From Nannocystis sp. RBIL2 (GTDB lineage: Bacteria > Myxococcota_A > Polyangia > Nannocystales > Nannocystaceae): 64,000 nt of DNA. The notes beneath the pieces were generated by a model. It saw nothing but the letters and a program-made list of their open reading frames with translations, made no database searches and was not told the DNA's origin. The position numbers were made by a program, and so were the translations under genes. The stretch covers positions 5,564,001-5,628,000 of the forward strand of contig NZ_JAPNJW010000001.1 of assembly GCF_026626745.1 (NCBI RefSeq), read 5' to 3'. Below are positions 1 to 8,973 of the stretch, one piece after another; position 1 is the stretch's first letter, and the number at the start of each line of letters is the position of its first letter.

Positions 1-166
1 GCGTCAGCCACACCGGGCCGAACACCGAGTCGGGCGGGGTCCAGTCGGGCTTGTGAAGGCGGTGGTACCAGCGGTCGGGCCCAAAGAAGTACCCGGACAG
101 AGCGGGCACGTAGGCCACGCCGATCCAGAACAGCAGGCTCAGGGGTGACAATCGGCGGTGCTGCAT
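1..166 (-). CDS. tspO: TspO/MBR family membrane protein, N-terminal part (cut by window edge)
   Basis: Only the first 55 codons are present; the gene runs off the left edge. The reading starts at the ATG at 166 with MQHRRLSP, then one hydrophobic helix (LLFWIGVAYVPALSGYFF). The family signature follows: a Trp-Tyr, LHKPDWTPPDSVFGPVW, matching the conserved KPxWxPPxxxFGPVW loop of TspO/translocator proteins. Known members are five-helix membrane proteins that bind porphyrins and affect tetrapyrrole or stress signalling. The motif makes the family call firm; the physiological role here is not shown. Confidence 0.85.
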   Translation of the reverse strand, partial: MQHRRLSPLSLLFWIGVAYVPALSGYFFGPDRWYHRLHKPDWTPPDSVFGPVWLT

Positions 167-265
167 ACGCGCAAGATTGAGGGCGATCGGCATGCGCGGC
201 AACTCGCGGTGATCGCGTCCGAGCTTGCAAAGCGCCGCCCTCGAGGTCGCCGCCTCGCGACGCGC

Positions 266-799
266 TCAGCCGTCGTGCCACTCGGCGAGCGTGGTCAACA
301 GCGCAATCGTGAACGACGGCGTCGAATCGGCGGCGAAGCGGCAGAACGGGAACTCGCGCACCGCGGCCCAGCGGAACGAGCTTGCCTCGTCGAGGAACAG
401 CGCGCTGCCGAAGGGCAGCGGGTTGCCGATCTCGACCACTGGGATCCACGCGAGCAGCGCCTCACCGTTCGCGCGCGCCATGGCGTCGACCTGCGGCAGC
501 GAGCGCCACGTCGTCTCCACGTATTCGGCGACCGCCTGGCGCGCCGCCTCGATCGTGCGGCGCCCGTTGCCCTCGACCGCCAGCGTCGTCACCGAGTTGG
601 TGGCGAGCCAGTGATGCTCTTCCAAAAATTTCACCAGGCTCACCGGCAGCTCGCGACCCAGGCGGTGGCGCAGCGCCAGGATCGCCCCCGGCAGCGCCCC
701 TCGCGGCGCTCGCCGCAGCGGTGCTCGCGTCGCCAGCCAAGCGAGCGCCGCCTCGACGCTCGCGCGCGGCATCGCCTCGTCGTCGTCCTCGTCCGTCAC
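266..799 (-). CDS. Hypothetical protein, possibly SMI1/KNR4-like
   Basis: A 177-aa soluble protein from a GTG at 799; an internal ATG at 772 would give 168 aa. It lies 11 bp downstream of the stop of the preceding lipoprotein gene, so the two are probably co-transcribed. The segment LPVSLVKFLEEHH, followed later by IPVVEIGNPLPFGSALFLD and a C-terminal aromatic stretch, resembles the SMI1/KNR4 fold seen in immunity proteins. That likeness rests on a few positions only. No signal peptide or membrane segment is visible. Function unknown. Confidence 0.6.
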   Translation of the reverse strand: MTDEDDDEAMPRASVEAALAWLATRAPLRRAPRGALPGAILALRHRLGRELPVSLVKFLEEHHWLATNSVTTLAVEGNGRRTIEAARQAVAEYVETTWRSLPQVDAMARANGEALLAWIPVVEIGNPLPFGSALFLDEASSFRWAAVREFPFCRFAADSTPSFTIALLTTLAEWHDG

Positions 800-810
800 T
801 CGCAGCGCGC

Positions 811-1632
811 TCAGAAGCAGATGAAGAAGTCGCAGATCCCGAGGATGTTGTCCTTCACCCCGGCCGGGCAGCAATTCGACTGCGGGTTGTTCTCGTCGAA
901 GATGCAGAACTCGCCCTGCCCGGCGCACATCAGCGTCTCGCAGCCCGAGGTGTCGATCGTGCACGACGGGGTGCAGCCCAGCGCGCCCATGTCGTAGCCG
1001 AGGCTGATGCAGGTCTGGCCGCCGAGCTGGGCCCCGTCGCACTGCTCCGCGCCTTCCTGCACCCCGTTGCCGCACGACGCCAGCGGCGTGCAGCCGGCCG
1101 TGTCGATGCTCTTGCAGTTCGGCGCGCACACCAGGCTGCCGCCGCCGTAGCCGAGGCTCTGGCAGCTCTTGCCGTTGAAGTTGGAGCCGTCGCACGCCTC
1201 GGCCATGTGGACGATGCCGTCGCCGCACGTGTAGCAGCCGTCGATGAACAGCTTGCAGTCGGGCCCGCACAACAGAGTGCCGGCGCCGTAGCCCTCGGTC
1301 ATGCACGTGCTGCCGACCAGCGACTCGCCGTCGCACGCCTCGTTGGCGTCGACGTTGCCGTCGCCGCACACCCCCGCGGGCGCGCTGGTCCCCGTGGTGA
1401 TCGGGTCGCTGGACCCCGGCGAGCTCGACGTCGGCTCCTCGCCGCTCTCGCTCTCGCTGCCGCTACCGTCGCCGCTGCTGCCGTCGCTGTCGCTGACGGA
1501 GCTGTTCGGGTGGGCCGTGGTGATGTTGTTGGTGGTGGGCAGCGGGATCGACCCGGTGTCGCTGATGGTGCCCTCGGCACACCCCATCAACAGCGCGATC
1601 ATCAGGCCCGACCCCGCGAACTTGCTCGGCAT
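811..1632 (-). CDS. Cysteine-repeat lipoprotein (DUF4215-like)
   Basis: A 273-aa predicted lipoprotein. The ATG at 1632 is chosen because it puts a short signal peptide directly before a lipobox (LLMGC). A Ser/Asp/Gly/Thr linker follows, then four copies of a cysteine module of the form CGDGxVxxxEACDG...C...GYGxGxLxCxPxCxxxxxxC, and a Cys-rich tail ending IFDENNPQSNCCPAG...CDFFICF. Such modules are common in myxobacterial surface lipoproteins, and disulphide bonding outside the cytoplasm is expected. No enzymatic domain is visible; adhesion or ligand binding is a guess. Confidence 0.85.
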   Translation of the reverse strand: MPSKFAGSGLMIALLMGCAEGTISDTGSIPLPTTNNITTAHPNSSVSDSDGSSGDGSGSESESGEEPTSSSPGSSDPITTGTSAPAGVCGDGNVDANEACDGESLVGSTCMTEGYGAGTLLCGPDCKLFIDGCYTCGDGIVHMAEACDGSNFNGKSCQSLGYGGGSLVCAPNCKSIDTAGCTPLASCGNGVQEGAEQCDGAQLGGQTCISLGYDMGALGCTPSCTIDTSGCETLMCAGQGEFCIFDENNPQSNCCPAGVKDNILGICDFFICF

Positions 1633-1771
1633 CCCATCCGAGCCTAACAGCGCCGGCGCGGGTGTGAACTCGGGCCGGCGGCGGCCTCGCGCGCCCACGC
1701 GCCCGCGGACGCGAGAGGTTCCTCATTGCTCCACCGAGGCGCGTCCGCGATCGCGCTCCTGCGCGATCGAC

Positions 1772-2695
1772 TCACAGCGCCGCACGCGTCGGACACTCGC
1801 CCTCGCCCTGGAAGTCGCCGAGCGTGCGCGCCTGGGCCGCGAGGTAGTCGTACGCGGTGGTCACCGGGATCGACGCGCCCGTCACCGAGTAGCCGAGCTC
1901 CGGCGTGAACACCTCGGCGGCCTTCACCATGCGCAGCTCGTCGAGCGTCGTCTCGCCGTCGCGGTCGAGATCGCTGTCGGCGATCCACTGCGCCCGCCGC
2001 TCGGTGATCTCCGCGCCCTGCGTGATGTTGGTGAAGAACCAGTGGTCGCCGTGGATGGTCGGCTTGATCTGCGCCGTCCCGCCCGACGGCACCGCGAAGC
2101 CGGCGTCGCCCTCTTCCGGCGCGCAGTCGTCGAACGACGTCCCGGCCGCGAGCCCCCACGCGAACTTCACCTCGGTCGCCGGCTCGCAGTCGTCGCTACC
2201 GGGCAGGCACGACTGGCCGTCGGCCTTGGTGATCGCGCCCTCGACGTAGATCGAGAAGCCGTTGTCGATCATGAACTGCAGATCTTCCGCGGAGGTGCCC
2301 TCGGCCGCCTCGACCGACGCGGAGGCGTTGGGGATGTCGTAGCCGACGCGGTCCCAGCGGACCGCGTCGACGTCGTCGAACTCGGTCAGGACGAACCCGC
2401 CGACCGGCAGGTTGAGCAGGTCGACCACGTAGACCGCGGGGTCGGACAGCGAGGCCGAAGCGTCGGCGCTCTGGGCGGCGCGGAAGTTGCCGACCACCAC
2501 CAGGAACTTGGTGTAATCCGCGGCCCACCCGTCGACGATGTTCTCCTCGCCGGTGCCCGGCTGCAGCCCCTCGGGGATGGTGTCCTCGGCCTCGACGAAC
2601 ACCTGCACCCTCCCGGTCGCGCCGCCTCCGCCGTTGCAACCGGCGACCAGAGCGAGGGCGAGGGCGGGGACGAGGACCTTCTTCGGACGTGGCAT
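1772..2695 (-). CDS. Lipoprotein with an EF-hand-like loop
   Basis: A 307-aa predicted lipoprotein starting at the ATG at 2695 (MPRPKKVLVPALALALVAGC, lipobox LVAGC). The mature part has a beta-rich look. Near residues 255-270 it contains DSDLDRDGETTLDEL, which fits the DxDxDGxxxxxEL pattern of a calcium-binding EF-hand or dockerin loop. A likely disulphide pair (SCLPGSDDCEP) precedes it. I do not recognise the rest. The 388 bp upstream hold an unusual cluster of TTGCAA words that may regulate this gene or the divergent methyltransferase. Confidence 0.85.
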   Translation of the reverse strand: MPRPKKVLVPALALALVAGCNGGGGATGRVQVFVEAEDTIPEGLQPGTGEENIVDGWAADYTKFLVVVGNFRAAQSADASASLSDPAVYVVDLLNLPVGGFVLTEFDDVDAVRWDRVGYDIPNASASVEAAEGTSAEDLQFMIDNGFSIYVEGAITKADGQSCLPGSDDCEPATEVKFAWGLAAGTSFDDCAPEEGDAGFAVPSGGTAQIKPTIHGDHWFFTNITQGAEITERRAQWIADSDLDRDGETTLDELRMVKAAEVFTPELGYSVTGASIPVTTAYDYLAAQARTLGDFQGEGECPTRAAL

Positions 2696-3083
2696 GACGA
2701 CTCTCCTTGCGCGATGACGCGGGGTGTTTGCAAGTTCTCGGACCGCCGCGCCGCGCGAGGGCGGGCGCACGTCGGCCCCGGACACGCCGCGATCGGGCGC
2801 TGCGGGGCCCGCACCCGGCCCGACAGGCCCGACGGCGACGGACAGGCGAAGCGCGGCGGCGGTCACGGCGCGACGGTACGCCGCGCGTTCTTGCAAGTCA
2901 AATTGCAAAAGCCCTTCGCTTGCATCTACTGCCGCACCGCTCGCGTCGAGAACTGCGCCCCGGTGCCTCGCGGCCAGGGTTCTCACCCGCATACGATCTA
3001 CTCTTGCAATACGTTTGCAAAAATTGACCTTGCGCACATCGGCCGTCGCTTGTCCGGCGCATCCCCGGCTGTCACCGTCTGGC
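2696..3083. promoter_or_regulatory. Divergent intergenic region with five TTGCAA words
   Basis: This 388-bp gap separates the divergent lipoprotein (start 2695) and methyltransferase (start 3084). It holds the palindromic word TTGCAA at 2728, 2891, 2903, 3004 and 3015. Two pairs are spaced 12 and 11 bp start to start, about one helical turn, and a near copy (TTGCAT) sits at 2920. The local sequence is much richer in A/T than the flanking genes. This looks like a tandem operator for one DNA-binding protein. The regulator is unknown and no core promoter was firmly placed. Confidence 0.4.
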
Positions 3084-3893
3084 ATGACCTCGCAGTCGCC
3101 TCTCGCCGATCCGGCCCCGTGGAACCTCGTCGACGAAGCGTACGCCGAGCACGGCGTCCACTTCCTGCGCCCCTACGCCCGCGACGCGATCGCGCTGGCC
3201 GCCCCGACCGCCGACGCGCGCGTGCTCGACGTCGCCTGCGGCCCCGGCACCCTGGCCTTGCTGGTCGCCCCCGAGGTCGCGCAGGTCGCCGCCCTCGACT
3301 TCGCCGCGGCGATGATCGACCGCCTGCGCGAGCGCGCCGACCGGGCCGCGCTCGAAGTCGACGCCCGCGTCGGCGACGGGCAGGACCTGCCGTGGCAGGA
3401 CGCCAGCTTCGACGCCGCCTTCTCGATGTTCGGCCTGATCTTCTTCCCCGACCACGCCCGCGGCCTGCGCGAGCTCCACCGCGTGCTGCGCCCCGGCGGC
3501 CGCGCAGTCGTCGGCTCGTGGATCCCCTTCGAACAGTCGCACCCGCTCGCCATGATGTTCGCGGCCCTGCGCGACGTCATGCCCGAGCTCCCGCTCGGCA
3601 GCGGCACTCCCCCGCTCGGCCAGGCCGACGAGTTCGCGGCGGCCCTCCGCGCGGCCGGCTTCACCGGCGTCCGCGTCGAGCCCGTCACCCACGAGTTCCG
3701 CTTCGCCGACGTCGACGCCTTCTGGACCTTTAATAAACGCGGCAACGCCCCGGTCGCCCTCCTCCACCAGCGCCTCGCCCCCGAGCGCTGGCGGGCCTTC
3801 GAGCAGGACGTGCTCGCCCGCCTGCGCGAGCGCTTCGGCGCCGGCGAGGTCGTCTACGGCCAGACCGCCCTGCTCGGCCTCGGCGTCCGCTGA
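3084..3893 (+). CDS. Class I SAM-dependent methyltransferase
   Basis: A 269-aa protein of the UbiE/Methyltransf_11 type. The ATG at 3084 starts MTSQSPLADPAPWNLVDEAY. Motif I is VLDVACGPGTLALL, followed by the acidic strand end ALDFAAAMI, the motif near GDGQDLPWQDASFDAAFSMF, and LRELHRVLRPGGRAVVGSW, which is the classic post-motif of ubiquinone/menaquinone-type methyltransferases. It should use S-adenosylmethionine on a small molecule; the substrate cannot be read. The codons for FNK at 3729-3737 are TTT AAT AAA, sharply AT-rich against the surrounding gene. Confidence 0.9.
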   Translation: MTSQSPLADPAPWNLVDEAYAEHGVHFLRPYARDAIALAAPTADARVLDVACGPGTLALLVAPEVAQVAALDFAAAMIDRLRERADRAALEVDARVGDGQDLPWQDASFDAAFSMFGLIFFPDHARGLRELHRVLRPGGRAVVGSWIPFEQSHPLAMMFAALRDVMPELPLGSGTPPLGQADEFAAALRAAGFTGVRVEPVTHEFRFADVDAFWTFNKRGNAPVALLHQRLAPERWRAFEQDVLARLRERFGAGEVVYGQTALLGLGVR

Positions 3894-3905
3894 AGGCCAT
3901 GAATC

Positions 3906-3927
3906 GACATGTCCTTCGGGACATGTC
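3906..3927. terminator. Perfect 9-bp hairpin with TTCG loop between convergent genes
   Basis: Arms GACATGTCC (3906-3914) and GGACATGTC (3919-3927) enclose a TTCG loop, giving the exceptionally stable C(UUCG)G tetraloop in RNA. It lies 12 bp past the methyltransferase stop and before the stop of the converging lipoprotein gene, so it can act as a bidirectional terminator or 3' end stabiliser, although no T-tract follows. It is the cleanest member of a hairpin family repeated across the window. Confidence 0.6.
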
Positions 3928-3989
3928 TGAATGCGCCGGCGCCGGTCAGCCCCCGCCGACCCGCACGCCTCCGCGCCGAGGCGCGACCG

Positions 3990-5735
3990 TCACATTTTGC
4001 CTCGACACACGCCCGCGACGCCGCCCTCGATCGGGTCGCATTGCGGCACCGCGTCCGGACAGCCCGGCTCGGCCGCCCCCGGATCGCACTGCGGCACGCA
4101 GCACCCTGCAGCTTCGCTACAAGGAGCGTCCTCAGGCAGACGCGAAGACCGCGCCATCTCGCAGCTGAGCCCCTCGCCGCAACCGCCGAGCCACGGATCG
4201 CACGCGTCCAGAAAGCCCCCTGCGTCGGCCTTCACGCACTGGCCGCGCCCGGCGGCCGCCAGCTTCGGCTCGGCGCTCGCCAGGCAGGTGAAGCCCGCGG
4301 CGCAGTCGTCCTCCAGCAACGTACAGTCCTGGCCGCACACCCGCAGGCGCGAACAACCCTGTCCTTCAGGACATGTCCTGAGATCGTCGCACTCCGCCGC
4401 GCACACCTCGCCGACGCAGCGGGCCCCGACCTCGCAGGTTCGCGGTCCGTCCTGCGCCTGCTCGCAGGCGGCGCCGAGCGGCGCGGGGGCGTCGACCTGC
4501 GCCTCGCAGCGGCGCCAGATCGTGCAAACCTGTCCGTCAGGACAGTCTTGCTCGGCGACGCTGCACACCGGCGCGAGGACGGCGTCCAGGTCGGCCGCGG
4601 GGTCGAGCGGGTGCTCCCAGCTGATCCTGTAGAGCCCCGGCCCCAGCATCACCGGACCCTCCTGCTGCGGCGGCAAGGTCGAGTCGGTGCGCCACGGCGC
4701 GTGCACGTCGACCCACCGCCACGCGAAGTCATCCGGCTGGCACAGCGAGATGCTGAGCCGCCCGCGGACGTCCCTGCGGAGTTCGAACGCCCCCGCGAGC
4801 TCGGGCGTGACCTCGAAGGTCCACTCGACGAACCCCTCCTGCACCCCCTCGCCCCCGCGCAGGAGAAAATCCGCGGTCTCAAAATCATTGACGACCCGCG
4901 GCGAGCGGCAGTCCATGCTCGCCTGCAGCAGCGCCGCGCCGGGCGTGCCGCCGTCAGGGGCCCGCTGCGCGTCGCAGCCGAGGTGCATCGGCTCGAACCG
5001 ATCGAGCGGCCCGCGCCGCCAGCGGAGGAAGTCGTCGTCGAGCTCCGAGCCGAACCGCTCGCGATAGCGCGCCCGCACCTCTTCCGGCGCGGTGTCCTTG
5101 GTGGTCTCGGCGAACAGCGCCAGCACCTCGGACGGCCCGAACTCCTTCAGCATCCCATACACGAGATCGCCGCCAGCGTCGTAACCATCGCGCCCCAGCG
5201 CCTGCGAGCGCGTCTTGGCCAGCAGGAGCTCGAGGTCGACCGCCATACACTCGGGCGTCGACAGGCACCCCCGCGTCCCCCGGCCGCCGCCGATCGCCTG
5301 CGCCAGGCCCTCGCTGAACAGCGGCTTGTTGCTGCCGTCCTCCTGAGCGTGCCGCGCGTGCACGAGCTCGTGCCGCACCGCCGAGCGAAAGTAGGTACCG
5401 CCCAGGTACACCCGGCTGCCCTTGGCGCATCCGGCTTTGGGCATGAAGCCCGCGCACACCTCCGCCGCCAGGTCGTATGACAGCATCCACACCGAGATGG
5501 CCTCCGCGCGAGGTGCCAGCTCGAGCTCCGCCTCCGTCCACGCGACGCGGCGGTCGAGGAACTCCAGCGTGCCGGCGCACACCTCCGGCACGAGGTCGGT
5601 CCCCAGCGATACCCGCTCCCCGTGCCACGCGAGCGGCGGCAGGTCCGGCCCCGACGCCTCCCTCTCGGGCTCGCAACCCGCCACGAAGGCGAGCATCGCC
5701 CATGTCTTCAAGGACATGTATTTTCGGACATTCAT
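3990..5735 (-). CDS. Lipoprotein with HExxH metallopeptidase motif and Cys-rich tail
   Basis: 581 aa. Starts at 5735 (an inner ATG lies at 5717); the signal peptide ends in the lipobox FVAGC. At about residues 120-150 it reads RHELVHARHAQ...PLFSEGLAQAIGG: an HExxH zinc motif followed about 20 residues on by a Glu in SEGLAQ, the layout of peptidase-MA-like gluzincins. The middle is beta-rich. The C-terminal 200 residues carry about 30 cysteines in CxxGxxC-type spacings. It is probably a surface-anchored zinc protease or an inactive relative; substrate unknown. The 5' end overlaps a member of the ATGTCC/GGACAT hairpin family. Confidence 0.8.
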   Translation of the reverse strand: MNVRKYMSLKTWAMLAFVAGCEPEREASGPDLPPLAWHGERVSLGTDLVPEVCAGTLEFLDRRVAWTEAELELAPRAEAISVWMLSYDLAAEVCAGFMPKAGCAKGSRVYLGGTYFRSAVRHELVHARHAQEDGSNKPLFSEGLAQAIGGGRGTRGCLSTPECMAVDLELLLAKTRSQALGRDGYDAGGDLVYGMLKEFGPSEVLALFAETTKDTAPEEVRARYRERFGSELDDDFLRWRRGPLDRFEPMHLGCDAQRAPDGGTPGAALLQASMDCRSPRVVNDFETADFLLRGGEGVQEGFVEWTFEVTPELAGAFELRRDVRGRLSISLCQPDDFAWRWVDVHAPWRTDSTLPPQQEGPVMLGPGLYRISWEHPLDPAADLDAVLAPVCSVAEQDCPDGQVCTIWRRCEAQVDAPAPLGAACEQAQDGPRTCEVGARCVGEVCAAECDDLRTCPEGQGCSRLRVCGQDCTLLEDDCAAGFTCLASAEPKLAAAGRGQCVKADAGGFLDACDPWLGGCGEGLSCEMARSSRLPEDAPCSEAAGCCVPQCDPGAAEPGCPDAVPQCDPIEGGVAGVCRGKM

Positions 5736-5826
5736 GTCTACCTACCTCTTCCGTCCTCGACCGTGAGGACGAACATCTGTCGTGACATACCAGGACCGCA
5801 CCCGCGGTCATCTCGCCCGTCACGAG

Positions 5827-7074
5827 CTACTCGGCCGGGCATCCTGCCCCCGGCGTCACCTCGCCGTGGGCCATGAAGTAGATCGGGTGGCTGCCGGCGA
5901 ACGCCTCCGCCGGCAGCACCTCCCAGTTCACCCCGTCCTCGCTGCGGAAAAACTTCTGCTTCTCGTACCAGACCATCCAGCCGGCGTTGGTCGCCACGAA
6001 CGTCCCGCCGGGGCTGCGCGCGACCTGGCCGATCGAGATGTCGCCCGGAGAGATCGGCTCGCTCTGCCAGCTCGCCCCGTCGGCGCTGCGGTGCAGCGTG
6101 GAGCCCTCGTAAACAAAAAACTCCGAGCCGGTCCAGATCGGCGGCGACGACAGGCCCTGGGACACCGGTACGTGCTCCCAGTTGTCACCGCCGTCGCTGG
6201 TGCGACAGACGTGGCCGTTGCCGCTGGCCATCACGCCCACACCTGACCCATAGGCCATGCCGATCACGTAGCCCCCGCACTGCGGCGGCCGGGTCGTCGC
6301 CGGCGTCCACGTGATCCCGTCGGCGCTGCGGACGACGGCCCGCTGCTCGCCGCTCTCTCCGGTCACCACGAACCAGCCGGCGTCATGAGGAAAAAATTCG
6401 ATCGCGCGGGTGTTGATGCCGATGTCGAGCGGACCGCCCTCGGTCCACGTCTTGCCGAGGTCGTCGGAGATCTGCGTCGTCGAATTGTTGGCGACGAAGC
6501 GGCCGTTGCCGAACGCGATGTCGGCGAACGTGGGCGTGTCGCTGAGCACGGTCTCGAACGCCGAAGCGTCCTCGCTGCGCACCACCGAGCCCGGCGCGCC
6601 CCAGCCCCACGTGAGCACGAAGGTCTTGTCGCCGTGGGCGATCCCGCGGCCCGCGAACGCGTTGTGGTCGCAGTCGAGGCCGGCCTCGAAGCAGCGCACC
6701 GCGTCGTCCTGCGACTGGTCCTGAATCCACGTGTGGCCGTCGTCGCAGGAGATCGTCGTGCGCCCGTAGTGCCCCTGGGCGATGAACACCGGCACCGCGG
6801 TCACCGGCGGCGGCCCGGTCGTCGTCGACGTCGCGTCGGTACCGGTCGGCGCCTCCGTGGTCGTCGACGCCTCGGTCGTGCTCGTCGACGTGCTCGCCGT
6901 CGTCGTCTCGATCGCCGTGGTCCCCGGCGTCGTCGGTGACGACGTCATCTCCTCCGAGGTGCCCGACGTCGAAGTCGTCGAAGTCGCCTCGCTGGTGTTG
7001 TCGACGCCCGCCGACTCCTTGCTCCCGCCCTGACATGCGACGACCAGCGCCGCCCCGATCCACATCTGCCGCAC
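5827..7074 (-). CDS. Asp-box (BNR) beta-propeller lipoprotein
   Basis: About 415 aa. A GTG at 7074 gives MRQMWIGAALVVAC with a basic residue and lipobox; the ATG at 7065 is the alternative. A roughly 80-residue Ser/Thr/Glu linker is followed by at least five Asp-box repeats of the type S-x-D-x-G-x-x-W (SDDLGKTW, SADGITW, SDGGDNW, SADGASW, SEDGVNW). This indicates a sialidase/VPS10-like propeller. The catalytic arginine triad of sialidases was not identified, so a binding role is more likely than an enzymatic one. Transcribed away from the DUF1592 operon. Confidence 0.85.
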   Translation of the reverse strand: MRQMWIGAALVVACQGGSKESAGVDNTSEATSTTSTSGTSEEMTSSPTTPGTTAIETTTASTSTSTTEASTTTEAPTGTDATSTTTGPPPVTAVPVFIAQGHYGRTTISCDDGHTWIQDQSQDDAVRCFEAGLDCDHNAFAGRGIAHGDKTFVLTWGWGAPGSVVRSEDASAFETVLSDTPTFADIAFGNGRFVANNSTTQISDDLGKTWTEGGPLDIGINTRAIEFFPHDAGWFVVTGESGEQRAVVRSADGITWTPATTRPPQCGGYVIGMAYGSGVGVMASGNGHVCRTSDGGDNWEHVPVSQGLSSPPIWTGSEFFVYEGSTLHRSADGASWQSEPISPGDISIGQVARSPGGTFVATNAGWMVWYEKQKFFRSEDGVNWEVLPAEAFAGSHPIYFMAHGEVTPGAGCPAE

Positions 7075-7165
7075 CGCACCACGGTAACGAGGTCGCTGCG
7101 AACCTCGCAAGGTGTCTTGCGCCCCCATCGTCGCGCGCGGCCTCGCGTCGCGCGTGTACGCGCGT

Positions 7166-7194
7166 TTGACACCCCCTGCGCCCTCCTGTAGCTG
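7166..7194 (+). promoter_or_regulatory. Candidate sigma-70-type promoter for the DUF1592-DUF1552 operon
   Basis: A perfect -35 hexamer TTGACA (7166-7171) is followed after 17 bp by TAGCTG (7189-7194), a moderate -10. The expected start of transcription near 7201 leaves a leader of about 33 nt to the ATG at 7234, which is preceded by GGGAGGAC. This is assigned from sequence alone. Confidence 0.45.
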
Positions 7195-7233
7195 TGATCG
7201 CCGCGCCGTGTGGCGAGGGCGGGAGGACAGGTG

Positions 7234-8973
7234 ATGATCGACAGGCGACAGGCACGAGCATGGATGCTCGGTGGCACGCTGGTCCTGGGATGTAGCGGTG
7301 GTGGCGGCGGCAACGACGACGACACTGCGACCGCGGCTTTGACCGAGGGTCCCGGCAGCGCCACCGATGCAGCGACGACGACGCCGACCACGAGCGAGGG
7401 CACCGGCGTCGACCCGACCGAGGGTGCGCCCGCCGACTGCGAGGGCCCGCTCGACCCCGGCCCGGCGCCGCTGCGGCGGCTCACGCACACGCAGTACAAC
7501 AACACGGTCCGCGACCTGTTCCCCGGCGTGACGCTGCCGCCGCAGACGATCTCCGTCGACCCGAAGGTCAACGGCTTCGAGAACAACGCCGACGTGCAGA
7601 CCCCCTCGGCGCTGCTCATCGAGCAGTACCAGCGCGCCGCGCTGGCAGTCACCGAGGCCGCGTGGGCCACGCCCGAGGCCTTCCTCCCGTGCGCGGCCGA
7701 CGGCGGCGGCGAGCCGCAGCAGTGCGGCCACAACTTCATCCTCGACTTCGGCGCGCGCGCCTTCCGGCGCCCCATGACCGCCGACGAGGAGGCCGCGTTC
7801 CTCGGCTTCTTCGACCAGCAGCTGGCCGAGACCAACTTCGCGGTCGCCCTCCAGCTCACCACCCAGGCGCTGCTGCAGTCGCCCGCGTTCCTCTACTTCC
7901 TCGAGTTCGGCGGCGAGCCCGTCGAAGGCGGCGAGGCCGTCGCGCTGACCGGTCACGAGCTGGCCGCGCGCCTCAGCTACTTCCTGTGGGACAGCATGCC
8001 CGACGCCCAGCTGTTCGCGGCCGCCGGCGCCGGCGACCTCGACACGGCCGAGGGCCTCGCGGCCGAGGCGATGCGCATGCTGGACGACAGCAAGGCCCGC
8101 GGCGCGCTCGTCAACTTCCACCGCCAGTGGTTCGACTTCGACGGCGTCGCGCTCATCAACCCCGACCCCGCGACCTACCCGAGCTACACCCCCGAGCTGC
8201 GGACCGCCATGCGCGCCGAGCTCGACCGCTTCGTCGAGTCGACCCTGTTCGAAGGGCCAGGTACCTTCGCCTCGCTGCTCACCAGCACCGAGACCGACGT
8301 CGACGCCACCCTCGCCGCGCTGTACGGCGTCGAGGCCCCGGCGCCCGGCGAGTGGGCGCCCGTCAGCCTCGAGCCCGCACAGCGCAGCGGGATCCTCACG
8401 CGCGCCGGCTTCCTCGCCCGCACCGCGCACGCAGTCCACCCCTCGCCGGTCAAGCGCGGCGTGTTCGTGCTCGCGCGGCTGCTGTGCGTCCCGCCCGCGC
8501 CGCCGCCCGCCAACGTCAACACCAACCCGCCCGACGAGGGCGAGCCCGGCCAGCCCAAGACCAACCGCGAGCGCTACGCCAAGCACACCGCGCAGGCCGA
8601 CTGCGCCTCGTGCCACACCACGATCGACGGCGTCGGCTTCGGCTTCGAGCACTACGACGCGCTCGGTCACTGGCGCGACCTCGACAACGGCGAGCCGGTC
8701 GACGCGAGCGGCGAGCTGATCGGCACCGACGTCGACGGCGCCTTCGACGGCGCGGTCGAGCTGTCGCAGAAGCTGGCGACCAGCACCCAGGCCCACGACT
8801 GCGTGGTCTCGCAGGTCTACCGCTACGCCCTCGGTCGCGGCACCACCGCGGCCGACCTGTGCAGCCTCGACGATCTGCGGGCCCAGTTCGCCGAGTCCAG
8901 CGGCGATGTCCACGCCCTCCTCCTCGCCGTCGTCACCAGTGACGCCTTCCGCACCCGAAAGGAGGCCCCATGA
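7234..8973 (+). CDS. DUF1592-family lipoprotein with CxxCH motif
   Basis: 579 aa. The ATG at 7234 has the Shine-Dalgarno sequence GGGAGG 7 bp upstream and yields the lipobox LVLGC at Cys20. After an acidic Thr-rich linker comes RRLTHTQYNNTVRDLF (DUF1587 start), then DUF1595-, DUF1592- and DUF1588-like regions and a C-terminal DUF1585-like part. This is the domain order of the large planctomycete/myxobacterial family. CASCHTTIDGVGFGFEHYD contains one CxxCH heme-c site. The stop overlaps the start of the DUF1552 gene by 4 bp, so the two are translationally coupled. Function of the pair is not established. Confidence 0.9.
   Translation: MIDRRQARAWMLGGTLVLGCSGGGGGNDDDTATAALTEGPGSATDAATTTPTTSEGTGVDPTEGAPADCEGPLDPGPAPLRRLTHTQYNNTVRDLFPGVTLPPQTISVDPKVNGFENNADVQTPSALLIEQYQRAALAVTEAAWATPEAFLPCAADGGGEPQQCGHNFILDFGARAFRRPMTADEEAAFLGFFDQQLAETNFAVALQLTTQALLQSPAFLYFLEFGGEPVEGGEAVALTGHELAARLSYFLWDSMPDAQLFAAAGAGDLDTAEGLAAEAMRMLDDSKARGALVNFHRQWFDFDGVALINPDPATYPSYTPELRTAMRAELDRFVESTLFEGPGTFASLLTSTETDVDATLAALYGVEAPAPGEWAPVSLEPAQRSGILTRAGFLARTAHAVHPSPVKRGVFVLARLLCVPPAPPPANVNTNPPDEGEPGQPKTNRERYAKHTAQADCASCHTTIDGVGFGFEHYDALGHWRDLDNGEPVDASGELIGTDVDGAFDGAVELSQKLATSTQAHDCVVSQVYRYALGRGTTAADLCSLDDLRAQFAESSGDVHALLLAVVTSDAFRTRKEAP

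Noticed and set aside
5827-7074. Sialidase activity for the Asp-box lipoprotein
   Set aside because: Asp boxes are present, but no catalytic Arg triad or FRIP motif was seen, so only the propeller fold is claimed.
7075-8913. Upstream extension of the Asp-box lipoprotein frame across the DUF1592 gene
   Set aside because: The extension is the shadow of the DUF1592 gene; the signal peptide and lipobox fix the real start at 7065-7074.
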